A stretch of DNA of 5,949 bases from Candidatus Kariarchaeota archaeon (lineage in GTDB: Archaea; Asgardarchaeota; Heimdallarchaeia; Heimdallarchaeales; Kariarchaeaceae), in contig JAEOUB010000070.1 in assembly GCA_016839545.1 (NCBI GenBank), forward strand, positions 1 to 5,949, given 5' to 3'. Within the stretch, counting starts at the first letter, position 1. Every line of letters starts with the position of its first letter. The notes beneath the pieces were generated by a model. It was not told the DNA's origin, ran no database searches, and saw nothing but the letters and a program-made list of their open reading frames with translations. Position numbers and translations under genes: made by a program. Positions 1 to 5,949 of the stretch are shown one piece after another.

Positions 1-149
1 CGATGCCCTCCATACTACACTGATAAGAACTAAATCATATTCAAAGATCAATCCACGATTAACCAGTCTAATCATTTGAGAAAATCAAACCTCAGGTTAC
101 AATACTTCCCAATTTTACTGAATTGCACTATGGTTCTAGGCGTGAGTGC

Positions 150-156
150 TTATAAG
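150..156 (+). promoter_or_regulatory. TATA box of the ABC exporter operon
   Basis: The sequence TTATAAG is centred 26 nt before the ATG at 179. This is the usual archaeal distance from TATA box to transcription start, so the transcript would begin at or next to that ATG and be leaderless. No Shine-Dalgarno motif lies before 179. The box falls inside the in-frame upstream extension of the reading frame (GTG at 146, ATG at 158), which argues against those upstream starts. No clear purine-rich BRE element is seen. A second AT-rich patch at 111-118 could be an alternative promoter. The call rests on sequence and spacing only. Confidence 0.6.
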
Positions 157-178
157 TATGCAAATAATCATCGGATAC

Positions 179-1978
179 ATGGCTACAGTCCAGCTCAGTG
201 AGTACACTCCCAGGAGAGACTACAAGAGCAATCGCAAATCCCCGATCAGATGGGTTCTCTCTCATATCAAGAGGAACTGGTATCTGTTTCTGGTAGTAAT
301 TGCCTTTACAATTTTCAATTCTGTATTCTCCTCCTCTATTCCCAACCTGATCGGGGCAGCATTCAACCTCTTCAACGAAGGTAACCTAGATGTTGACACT
401 CTGACCCAGATCTCTGTACAGGTGCTGCTGCTGGGTATCGGTGCTGGACTCCTGCAGATGCTGACCTCATGGTCCATGGAATTCATCACCCAGCGATTGG
501 AGCGAGATACTCGTGATGAGCTGGTATCGACGCTGCTTGGAAAGAGCCAAACCTTCCACGACAAGCAGCGGATAGGTGACCTGATGACACGAGCAACTGG
601 CGATGTCCGCCAGCTGAATTTTATGATGAACCCTGGGTTTAACCTGGTGTTCCGATCAATTGTCGGCATAATCGTTCCCATCACATTTATGGCGCTGATC
701 AGCCCTCAATTAACGCTTCTTCCACTGCTCTACATTGTTGTATTTGCCCTTGTTCTCAAGCGATACCGTGAGGTTCAGGCACCCTGGACCATGCGCACAC
801 GTATTGCAGCATCCAAGACACAGGCACGACTCAATGAGACTATCTCAGGTATGTATGTCGTTCGAGGGGCATCAGAAGAGGAAACCGAGCGTCAGATCTT
901 CTCCAAGAATATAGACGAGTTCAAAGAGGCACAGGTCAAACTGGGAGAGATCCAGGCAAAGTACTGGCCAATTCTCATTCTCGGCCTCTTTACTGCAGGA
1001 GGTATTCTGCACGCAATATTTCTGTTGAATAATGGGGTAATCGATATTGGCCAATTAGTCAGTTATGTGTTGCTCTTTCAGTTGCTACGCTTTCCGACTT
1101 TCATAAATATATTCGCCATAACTGTGCTGACTTTAGGAATCACAGCCGCCGGACGTATACTCGATATTATCGAGGGTGAGAGCCTTATCGATCTCAACGA
1201 AGAAGGCTATGCTGCACCAATTGAGGGCAAGATTGAGTTCAAGAATGTCACCTTCGGCTATACTGAGAACAATCCTATCCTCAAGGATCTGACATTTACT
1301 GTATCGCCCGGTGAGACAGTTGCCCTGGTTGGAATGACCGGATCTGGCAAGACAAGTATTACAAAACTGATCTCACGGCTGTATGATCCCACCGAGGGAG
1401 AGATCTACCTGGACGGTAAGAACCTCAGAAACTGGTCTATTCACTCACTCAGGTCTCAGATGGCAGTTGTGGAGCAGGATATATTCCTGTTTTCCAAGTC
1501 TATCCGTGATAATATCCTGCTGGGTAATCCCACAGCAACAGAGGATGAGCTGATTGATTCAGCCACACTGGCAAATGCTCATGGGTTCATCATGGAGACG
1601 CCTGATGGCTACGATTCTGAGATTGGAGAGCGAGGAACACAGCTTTCCGGTGGTCAGAAACAGCGAGTTGCCATTGCCCGAGCAGTGATCAAGAAACCCC
1701 GGATCCTGGTGCTGGATGATGCATCATCTGCTATAGATTCCAAGACTGAGGATGAGATCAATACTGCTATTCGTGACGTGCTCAAGGGTCGTGTATCATT
1801 TCTGATCACCCACCGGATTGCCCAGATACGACGTGCTGACAAGATTATCCTGCTGGATCAGGGACGTATCCTGGATATCGGTGATCATGATTACCTGATC
1901 AGGAACTCAGCCCGGTACAGGGAAATTTTCTCTGTCTATGATGATTTCGATGCAATGTCTATTGGAGGTGTCAACTGA
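179..1978 (+). CDS. ABC exporter half-transporter, subunit 1 (degenerate-site ATPase)
   Basis: This 599-residue protein has the full half-transporter layout. An elbow helix and six predicted membrane segments (about 33-52, 79-98, 159-175, 176-194, 262-283, 291-320) are followed by a nucleotide-binding domain from about 348. Visible motifs are A-loop Tyr361, Walker A GMTGSGKTS (385-393, Lys391), Q-loop Gln433, signature LSGGQ (489-493), Walker B ILVLDD (Asp513) and H-loop His545. The residue after Walker B is Asp514, not the catalytic Glu, which is typical of the weak-hydrolysis subunit in heterodimeric exporters. It should act in the cytoplasmic membrane with the product of the next gene, driving export of an unknown substrate (drug, lipid or peptide). 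The frame opens at GTG 146, but ATG 179 is preferred because a TATA box sits 26 nt before it and the extra 11 residues look like promoter read as protein. The family assignment is secure; the substrate is not. Confidence 0.93.
   Translation: MATVQLSEYTPRRDYKSNRKSPIRWVLSHIKRNWYLFLVVIAFTIFNSVFSSSIPNLIGAAFNLFNEGNLDVDTLTQISVQVLLLGIGAGLLQMLTSWSMEFITQRLERDTRDELVSTLLGKSQTFHDKQRIGDLMTRATGDVRQLNFMMNPGFNLVFRSIVGIIVPITFMALISPQLTLLPLLYIVVFALVLKRYREVQAPWTMRTRIAASKTQARLNETISGMYVVRGASEEETERQIFSKNIDEFKEAQVKLGEIQAKYWPILILGLFTAGGILHAIFLLNNGVIDIGQLVSYVLLFQLLRFPTFINIFAITVLTLGITAAGRILDIIEGESLIDLNEEGYAAPIEGKIEFKNVTFGYTENNPILKDLTFTVSPGETVALVGMTGSGKTSITKLISRLYDPTEGEIYLDGKNLRNWSIHSLRSQMAVVEQDIFLFSKSIRDNILLGNPTATEDELIDSATLANAHGFIMETPDGYDSEIGERGTQLSGGQKQRVAIARAVIKKPRILVLDDASSAIDSKTEDEINTAIRDVLKGRVSFLITHRIAQIRRADKIILLDQGRILDIGDHDYLIRNSARYREIFSVYDDFDAMSIGGVN
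1964..1970 (+). promoter_or_regulatory. Shine-Dalgarno site of subunit 2
   Basis: GGAGGTG lies 7 nt before the ATG at 1978, inside the last codons of subunit 1. It supports that ATG over the next in-frame ATG at 1990. The TGATG overlap of stop and start suggests coupled translation, giving balanced amounts of the two subunits. It is the only strong Shine-Dalgarno site I see before a gene in this window. Confidence 0.85.
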
Positions 1979-3924
1979 TGGGATTTGTCATGCAGGGACT
2001 GGATAAGAGTGACTATGACCGTGAGTACGGCGACTGGACGCTACTCAGACGTATCATGGGCTACTTCAAGCCCTATACCTTCTCTATGCTGATAATTGCT
2101 ATCACTATCAGTGCCGCTTCTATTGCTGCAGCGCTTGTCCCTGTCTATATCTCTCAGACTCTGGACGCACTGCGTGATGGTGTTGACTTTGACGAGGTCT
2201 ACATCCTCTTGGCAATTATTGCTGCCTTCACACTGCTTAACTTCATTATCAATGCCGTCCGACAGATACTTACCGCCCGTACCGTGCAGAGTGCTGTGGT
2301 CGACCTGCGAGAGGAGGCATTTGATGCACTTCTCGATCGGGATATGGCATTCTTTGACAATCAGCCCACCGGTCGTCTTGCCTCTCGAGTGGTCAATGAC
2401 TCCAACTCCTTTGGACAGGTGATCTCACTCACTGTCAACCTGCTGGGTCAGATTGTCATCGTCTTCTTTGTCATCGGGTTCCTGTGGGCAATATCAATCA
2501 AGCTAACGGTGCTGGTCATTCTCTTTGCCCCCATTGTTATCCTTGTGGCACTTGCTTTCAGAAAGATTGCACGAACTGTGGCACAGGGATCCCAGCGGAT
2601 ACTTGCCAAGGTGAATGCACTGATTCAGGAGACCACCTCAGGCATCTACATTGCTAAGAGTTTCAGGGTTGAGGATCGACTCTACGATGAGTTTGACGCG
2701 ATGAATAAGCAGAGCTATGATATCAATCTCAAGCGAGGGCTGGTATTCAACTCTATCTTTCCCATTCTCACTGTGCTGACCGGAATTGGCAATGCCATGA
2801 TTGTCTACTTCGGTGGCCTGACGATTCTCGATGCCGATGTTTTCCTTGCCAATCTTGTGGCATTTCTGCCCGGGGGTGCACTGACTATCGGACAATGGTT
2901 CCTCTTCCTGCAGGGTCTGACACTGTTCTTCTTTCCACTGATCTCCATCGCCTCGTTCTGGAGCCAGTTCCAGCAGGGTCTGGCAGCTTCTGAGCGTATC
3001 TTCTCACTGATTGATGCCGAGAACACTGTGGTACAGTATGACAATGTCGTCTGTCCATCTCCCAGTGGAGATATCAGGTTTGACAACGTGACTTTCGGAT
3101 ACAATGATGAGGAGATGGTGCTGGAGAATTTCAACCTGCACATCAAGCCTGGAGAGAGAATTGCGATTGTTGGTCATACCGGTGCTGGAAAATCAACCAT
3201 TGCCAAATTGATCCAGCGATACTACGAGTTCCAGGACGGAACTATAAGTATCGATAATCACAATATCCGCTCTCTGGATCTTGTCACCTACCGTATGGGT
3301 CTCTCCATCATCTCCCAGGATGTCTTCCTGTGGAATGCAACTATCCGAGAGAACCTGCTTTATGGTGTATCTGAACAGGAGAGCACAGAACTGACTGAGC
3401 AACAGAAGATTGAGAATCTCCTGAAGATGAGAAACGGAGGAGCCAGAGCCCACCGACGACAGCTTTCTCTTGACGAGAGACTGGAGATGGTACTCGAGGA
3501 AGTGCAGGCAATGGACTGGATCCGTAACCTGCCCAAGGGACTGGACACTGCTGTGGGCGAGCGAGGTCAGGCACTGAGCATGGGTCAGCGACAGCTGATT
3601 GCCTTTGCCCGTATCCTGATGCGAGACCCTCACATCCTGATCATGGATGAGGCCACTGCAAGTCTTGATCCGTTCAGCGATCTCCTGGTACAGCGTGCCA
3701 CCAATAAGATCCTAGAGGGCAGAACCTCTATCATCATAGCTCACCGGCTGTCTACCATCAAGAATGTCGATCGTATCATCGTAATGTCCGATGGCAAGAT
3801 CATCGAGGAGGGTAATCATACCAGTCTCATGGAGAGACAGGGTCATTACGCAGAGCTGTATGACACCTACTTTAGGCACCAATCGCTTGAGTACATCGAG
3901 AAGTTCGCCACTACTGCAGACTGA
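1978..3924 (+). CDS. ABC exporter half-transporter, subunit 2 (catalytic Glu intact)
   Basis: This 648-residue protein has six predicted membrane segments (about 35-55, 72-93, 153-173, 174-195, 256-282, 302-328) and a nucleotide-binding domain from about 365. Motifs are A-loop Tyr375, Walker A GHTGAGKST (399-407, Lys405), Q-loop Gln447, signature LSMGQ (533-537), Walker B ILIMDE (Asp557, catalytic Glu558) and H-loop His589. The non-canonical signature, followed by RQL, resembles the LSQGQRQL type I recall from LmrD/YheH-like subunits. It would face the Asp514 site of subunit 1, forming the degenerate ATP site, while its own Walker motifs and subunit 1's LSGGQ form the active one. It overlaps subunit 1 by one base. 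Two oddities are about 30 extra charged residues (about 464-493) before the signature motif, and about 15 extra residues (about 285-299) in the TM5-TM6 outer loop. The substrate is unknown. Confidence 0.93.
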   Translation: MGFVMQGLDKSDYDREYGDWTLLRRIMGYFKPYTFSMLIIAITISAASIAAALVPVYISQTLDALRDGVDFDEVYILLAIIAAFTLLNFIINAVRQILTARTVQSAVVDLREEAFDALLDRDMAFFDNQPTGRLASRVVNDSNSFGQVISLTVNLLGQIVIVFFVIGFLWAISIKLTVLVILFAPIVILVALAFRKIARTVAQGSQRILAKVNALIQETTSGIYIAKSFRVEDRLYDEFDAMNKQSYDINLKRGLVFNSIFPILTVLTGIGNAMIVYFGGLTILDADVFLANLVAFLPGGALTIGQWFLFLQGLTLFFFPLISIASFWSQFQQGLAASERIFSLIDAENTVVQYDNVVCPSPSGDIRFDNVTFGYNDEEMVLENFNLHIKPGERIAIVGHTGAGKSTIAKLIQRYYEFQDGTISIDNHNIRSLDLVTYRMGLSIISQDVFLWNATIRENLLYGVSEQESTELTEQQKIENLLKMRNGGARAHRRQLSLDERLEMVLEEVQAMDWIRNLPKGLDTAVGERGQALSMGQRQLIAFARILMRDPHILIMDEATASLDPFSDLLVQRATNKILEGRTSIIIAHRLSTIKNVDRIIVMSDGKIIEEGNHTSLMERQGHYAELYDTYFRHQSLEYIEKFATTAD

Positions 3925-3964
3925 TCATATCCATAATGCATCACTCCCTCTGTTTTGCAGTACA

Positions 3965-3972
3965 CTAAAGAT
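3965..3972 (+). promoter_or_regulatory. Possible TATA box of the acidic small-protein gene
   Basis: CTAAAGAT is centred about 27 nt before the ATG at 3996. The match to an archaeal TATA box is weak, but the spacing equals that of the neighbouring genes and no Shine-Dalgarno motif precedes the ATG. The 71-nt gap after the exporter operon (3925-3995) holds only this and a short TTTT run at 3953-3956, with no hairpin terminator. Confidence 0.35.
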
Positions 3973-3995
3973 AGACTCCATCTTACCACATATAG

Positions 3996-4187
3996 ATGTC
4001 AGATGAGGAGAAATCCGAACCATCCTCGTCAGACGATTCTGGGCAGGAACAGGTGGCTAAAGCATTCGAGGATGCCCTGAAAGAGTCGGTGGTCGAGGAG
4101 CACCAGCCCATTCCCAACCTGATGGAACACATGCGAAAGTTGCAGCAGATGAGAAGGGAGATGAAAGACCTGTACGAGGAGGAGTAA
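3996..4187 (+). CDS. Acidic 63-residue small protein of unknown function
   Basis: I do not recognise this protein. It has 18 Asp/Glu against 8 Lys/Arg, so a net charge near -10, with no cysteine and no membrane segment or signal peptide, so it should be cytoplasmic. Residues 1-19 are rich in Ser, Asp and Glu and look disordered. Residues 20-35 could form a helix, and a Pro-containing linker (37-40) leads to a C-terminal helix (41-62). That helix has hydrophobic residues at heptad spacing (Leu42, Leu49, Met52, Met56, Leu59), so a short coiled coil or partner-binding helix is possible. It sits 71 nt after the exporter operon and 49 nt before the acetyltransferase gene, and may have its own promoter. 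A roughly equal frame runs antisense (3983-4192), but the + strand frame has the better start context and a more protein-like, structured composition. Expression is not proven. Confidence 0.62.
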   Translation: MSDEEKSEPSSSDDSGQEQVAKAFEDALKESVVEEHQPIPNLMEHMRKLQQMRREMKDLYEEE

Positions 4188-4206
4188 TTCATTCACCTAT
4201 CCAACA

Positions 4207-4214
4207 ATTTTAAG
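4207..4214 (+). promoter_or_regulatory. TATA box of the acetyltransferase gene
   Basis: ATTTTAAG is centred 26 nt before the GTG start at 4237, in the 49-nt gap after the small-protein gene. With no Shine-Dalgarno motif between box and start, a leaderless GTG-initiated mRNA is the simplest reading. The same spacing upstream of the exporter operon supports the call. Confidence 0.55.
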
Positions 4215-4236
4215 TCATTCAGACACTCTCTTCAAC

Positions 4237-4794
4237 GTGACTCCCAAAAGCGACCCCCTCATCAGCTCAGATACCCTGTTACTGCGCTATTTCACAGAAC
4301 ATGACCTAGATATCTTGATGAAGTACCGCAATGACCCCGAGATCGCCCGGTTTCAGGGCTGGAGTTTTCCGTTCACTCCACAGGACGGTCTTCAATTTTT
4401 CATCGATATGCAGTCAAGATCCATTTTCAGTACCAATGACTGGCTACAACTGGTGATACAGGATACTGAGAACCAGATACTGGGAGACTGTGCTATCCGA
4501 GTAGTGGGAGAACAGGCAGAGGTGGGTATCACTATAAGAAGAGAGTTCCAGGGACAGGGATATGCCACAGCAGCATTGCAGCTCCTTTTGCAACTGGTGT
4601 TCACCAAGCTCAAGCTCCACCGGGTCATTACAATTGTCGATGTCGAGAATGTATCCTCTCAGAAACTGATGGAGAGAGTGGGTATGAGAAAGGAGGCACA
4701 TACTATAGAGTCGTACTACGACCGCAGAATGGAGATGTGGAGAGATGAGTTTCAGTATGCCATTCTTGCTACCGAATTTTCAGCCCTTCTGTAA
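4237..4794 (+). CDS. GNAT-family N-acetyltransferase, RimJ/RimL type
   Basis: This 185-residue protein has the standard GNAT length and order. It opens with strand 1 (TLLLRYF, 13-19) and the helix entry EHDLDILMKYRNDPEIARF, typical of the RimJ/RimL-like branch. The acetyl-CoA pyrophosphate loop follows as RREFQGQGYA (101-110, fitting Q/R-x-x-G-x-G/A). Motif B is ENVSSQKLMERVGM (137-150), the usual N-x-x-S plus kinked helix. Such enzymes move acetyl from acetyl-CoA to an amine, such as a protein N-terminus, an antibiotic or a small metabolite; the acceptor cannot be read from the sequence. It is cytoplasmic, with no signal peptide. The GTG start is chosen because the next Met is residue 28, past strand 1, and a TATA box lies 26 nt upstream. 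The family call is secure; ribosomal-protein specificity should not be assumed. Confidence 0.92.
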   Translation: MTPKSDPLISSDTLLLRYFTEHDLDILMKYRNDPEIARFQGWSFPFTPQDGLQFFIDMQSRSIFSTNDWLQLVIQDTENQILGDCAIRVVGEQAEVGITIRREFQGQGYATAALQLLLQLVFTKLKLHRVITIVDVENVSSQKLMERVGMRKEAHTIESYYDRRMEMWRDEFQYAILATEFSALL

Positions 4795-4830
4795 ATATGA
4801 ACCAAATTCAGTTTCCTCTTGATGAGTATT

Positions 4831-4838
4831 CAAATAAT
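4831..4838 (+). promoter_or_regulatory. Possible TATA element of the secreted-protein gene
   Basis: The AT-rich patch CAAATAAT is centred about 27 nt before the ATG at 4862, matching the spacing of the other genes. The motif is a weak match. The 67-nt gap after the acetyltransferase stop (4795-4861) otherwise shows only a G-run next to the start codon and the left end of the palindrome. Confidence 0.35.
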
Positions 4839-4860
4839 TGCAGGTACATACGGGGGTATC

Positions 4861-4876
4861 GATGAGATATCTCATC
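4861..4876. repeat. Perfect 16-bp palindrome over the start codon
   Basis: GATGAGATATCTCATC equals its own reverse complement, and the ATG of the secreted-protein gene is its bases 2-4. It is bracketed by GGGGG (4852-4856) and by a C-run (4876-4880), so in RNA a six-pair stem with an ATAT loop could be extended by G-C pairs across a 4-nt bulge (TATC). It could be a protein-binding operator at the transcription start, a hairpin that hides the start codon and the G-rich Shine-Dalgarno-like run, or chance. One such palindrome in about 6 kb is not very rare (roughly one chance in ten); its placement is what stands out. Confidence 0.6.
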
Positions 4877-5949
4877 CCCCTTGTCATCCTGGCTCTGATA
4901 ACCTCGCTGTCACCAGCCCCGGTGATTGCCCAGCAAGATGCTCTGTATGTTGAACCCAGTGTGTTCTACATTGTCGACCCTGAATCAGACTTCCCGCCGG
5001 TTACGCCACTGGGTATCGTAGAAGATGCGGCTGGCAATATTCATTCCTGGTTTTTCTATGTTGAGCCATTCGAGGAGGGGGCAGATGAGATCTTTATCCA
5101 GATCTATTTTCAGACCAGTTTCACCAATGGATCAACAGAACTCCACTTACTCAACCGGGAATCAGTCATCAATACCAGGATGTATTTCCTGCAGAAACTT
5201 GACCTGGTAACCACGGTGGATGGTGTCACCTTTGGAATCTATGTGCGAACCACAGATTTTGACTCCAGCCTTATGCAGTTCGGGTGGACCCCACAGGAGG
5301 GCTTTTTCCAGAGACCCCTGTCAATCAGTGGCACTCCAGAGTTTGAGGGGCATATCATAGGACCTCTGCAGGAGGGCAACCAGACCTCGTTTTACCTGGC
5401 TGCCTCCACCCAGGGAACTTTCTCCACAGTTCGACGTCTTTATGAGGTGGTGTTTGACAATGCCGAGTTTGCTGCAGTCAATAACCTGCTCTATCCCACC
5501 ATTCCGGGTGCTGGCCAGTTTGAACGGCTGTTTGATATAGTGAGGCAGGGAAACTCTACGTATTACCTGGGATCCGAACCGCAGAATCCCAGTACTAGCT
5601 TCCTGAGGGTGGTCAATATCACCAATGGGAACGCTACAAACCATGGTCGATTTTTTATCAATGCCAAACCAGCAGTGGCACAGCTGGCTTTCTTCACCGC
5701 AATCCTCCAGGATCTGATTATTCCGCAGCTGGAGATCACAGAATCAGGAGAGCTCTACTCCTTTTTCTTCAGCCTGAGTGAGGAACTGCCTCTGCGACTA
5801 CTTGTGAACTGGACCAACAGTACTGCCCTGAGTGTATTCCCACAGGGAGATGACACGTTTACTATCTCCTTCTTTCCAACAATTCAGAGTTATGGTGATG
5901 CCATTCGTATCTCATCGCTGGGTATCCAGCTGGCACAGGATGTCTTCTC
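4862..5949 (+). CDS. Secreted or surface glycoprotein, 5' part only
   Basis: The frame is open to the window end (362 codons plus 2 bases), so the C-terminus and any membrane anchor are unseen. Residues 1-24 form a signal peptide: Met-Arg, a hydrophobic core (YLIPLVILALITSL) and a likely cleavage near VIA-QQ. The rest is rich in Phe, Tyr, Thr and Asn with alternating hydrophobic residues, which suggests beta-sandwich domains. Seven N-x-S/T sequons are visible (Asn89, 173, 231, 252, 257, 316, 319), so the mature protein is probably outside the cell and N-glycosylated. No cysteine is present and I see no catalytic motif or known domain. An in-frame stop at 4835-4837 rules out a start further upstream than the TTG at 4838, and the ATG at 4862 gives a proper signal peptide. 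A role in the cell envelope is inference only. Confidence 0.85.
   Translation, partial: MRYLIPLVILALITSLSPAPVIAQQDALYVEPSVFYIVDPESDFPPVTPLGIVEDAAGNIHSWFFYVEPFEEGADEIFIQIYFQTSFTNGSTELHLLNRESVINTRMYFLQKLDLVTTVDGVTFGIYVRTTDFDSSLMQFGWTPQEGFFQRPLSISGTPEFEGHIIGPLQEGNQTSFYLAASTQGTFSTVRRLYEVVFDNAEFAAVNNLLYPTIPGAGQFERLFDIVRQGNSTYYLGSEPQNPSTSFLRVVNITNGNATNHGRFFINAKPAVAQLAFFTAILQDLIIPQLEITESGELYSFFFSLSEELPLRLLVNWTNSTALSVFPQGDDTFTISFFPTIQSYGDAIRISSLGIQLAQDVF

Noticed and set aside
1..145. Tail of an upstream gene at the window edge
   Set aside because: All three + frames meet a stop within the first 80 bases and none of the short peptides is recognisable, so an upstream gene end cannot be shown.
262..684. 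Antisense open frame of 140 codons within the first ABC gene
   Set aside because: It lies wholly opposite a secure transporter gene, its product has no recognisable domain, and its Ser/Arg-rich composition is what the antisense of this gene would give.
1715..1728. Perfect 14-bp palindrome GATGATGCATCATC
   Set aside because: It encodes the conserved Walker B Asp-Asp and following residues of subunit 1, and a 14-bp palindrome is expected by chance about once in every three windows this size.
3193..3633. Antisense open frame of 146 codons opposite the ATPase domain of subunit 2
   Set aside because: The + strand carries Walker A, signature and Walker B motifs across the same bases; no promoter or start signal supports the antisense frame.
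3925..3995. Terminator after the exporter operon
   Set aside because: Only one TTTT run (3953-3956) and no hairpin; too weak to call, although archaeal terminators can be short T-tracts.
3983..4192. Antisense frame of 69 codons over the acidic small protein
   Set aside because: The product is Ser/Cys-rich with no coherent pattern, while the + strand frame has a structured composition and a plausible promoter. It is not fully excluded.
4189..4221. TCATTCA repeated at 4189-4195 and 4215-4221
   Set aside because: Two 7-base copies in AT-rich intergenic DNA are too little to call a repeat or operator pair.
4822..4960. Alternative ATG at 4822 just after the acetyltransferase gene
   Set aside because: It is in another frame from the secreted protein, lacks a start signal, gives only about 45 codons with no protein-like pattern, and overlaps the better-supported signal peptide.
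5321..5644. Antisense frame of 107 codons opposite the secreted-protein gene
   Set aside because: The + strand frame is open for over 1 kb with a signal peptide and sequons; the antisense product shows no motif.

Overview
All real genes in this window lie on the + strand. The control signals look archaeal. TATA-like boxes sit about 26 nt before four of the five start codons. These four genes have no convincing Shine-Dalgarno site, apart from an imperfect G-run before the last one, which fits leaderless transcripts. The one clear operon-internal gene has a strong GGAGGTG site and overlaps its predecessor. The last gene encodes a signal-peptide protein with seven N-glycosylation sequons, also usual in archaea. 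Base composition is roughly half G+C. Nothing here fixes the lineage; an Asgard-type or other mesophilic archaeon is only a guess.

Layout: 1-178 is a non-coding leader with the promoter. 179-1978 and 1978-3924 are two ABC exporter half-transporters that overlap by one base and almost certainly form a heterodimer. The first subunit has Asp in place of the catalytic Walker B Glu and a perfect LSGGQ. The second keeps the Glu but has LSMGQ. Together they give one degenerate and one consensus ATP site, as in LmrCD, BmrCD and TM287/288. The second subunit also has about 30 extra residues in its ATPase helical subdomain and a long outer loop between TM5 and TM6.

3996-4187 is a tiny, very acidic protein of unknown function. 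4237-4794 is a GNAT acetyltransferase of the RimJ/RimL type with a GTG start. 4862 to the window end is the 5' part of a secreted or surface glycoprotein gene whose start codon lies inside a perfect 16-bp palindrome.

The ABC pair is one functional unit. The three genes downstream each appear to have their own promoter and no clear functional link to it. I found no RNA gene, CRISPR array, insertion sequence or convincing terminator, and nothing that amounts to a clear new multi-gene system. The best leads are the start-codon palindrome, the NBD insertion, the acidic small protein and the secreted protein.
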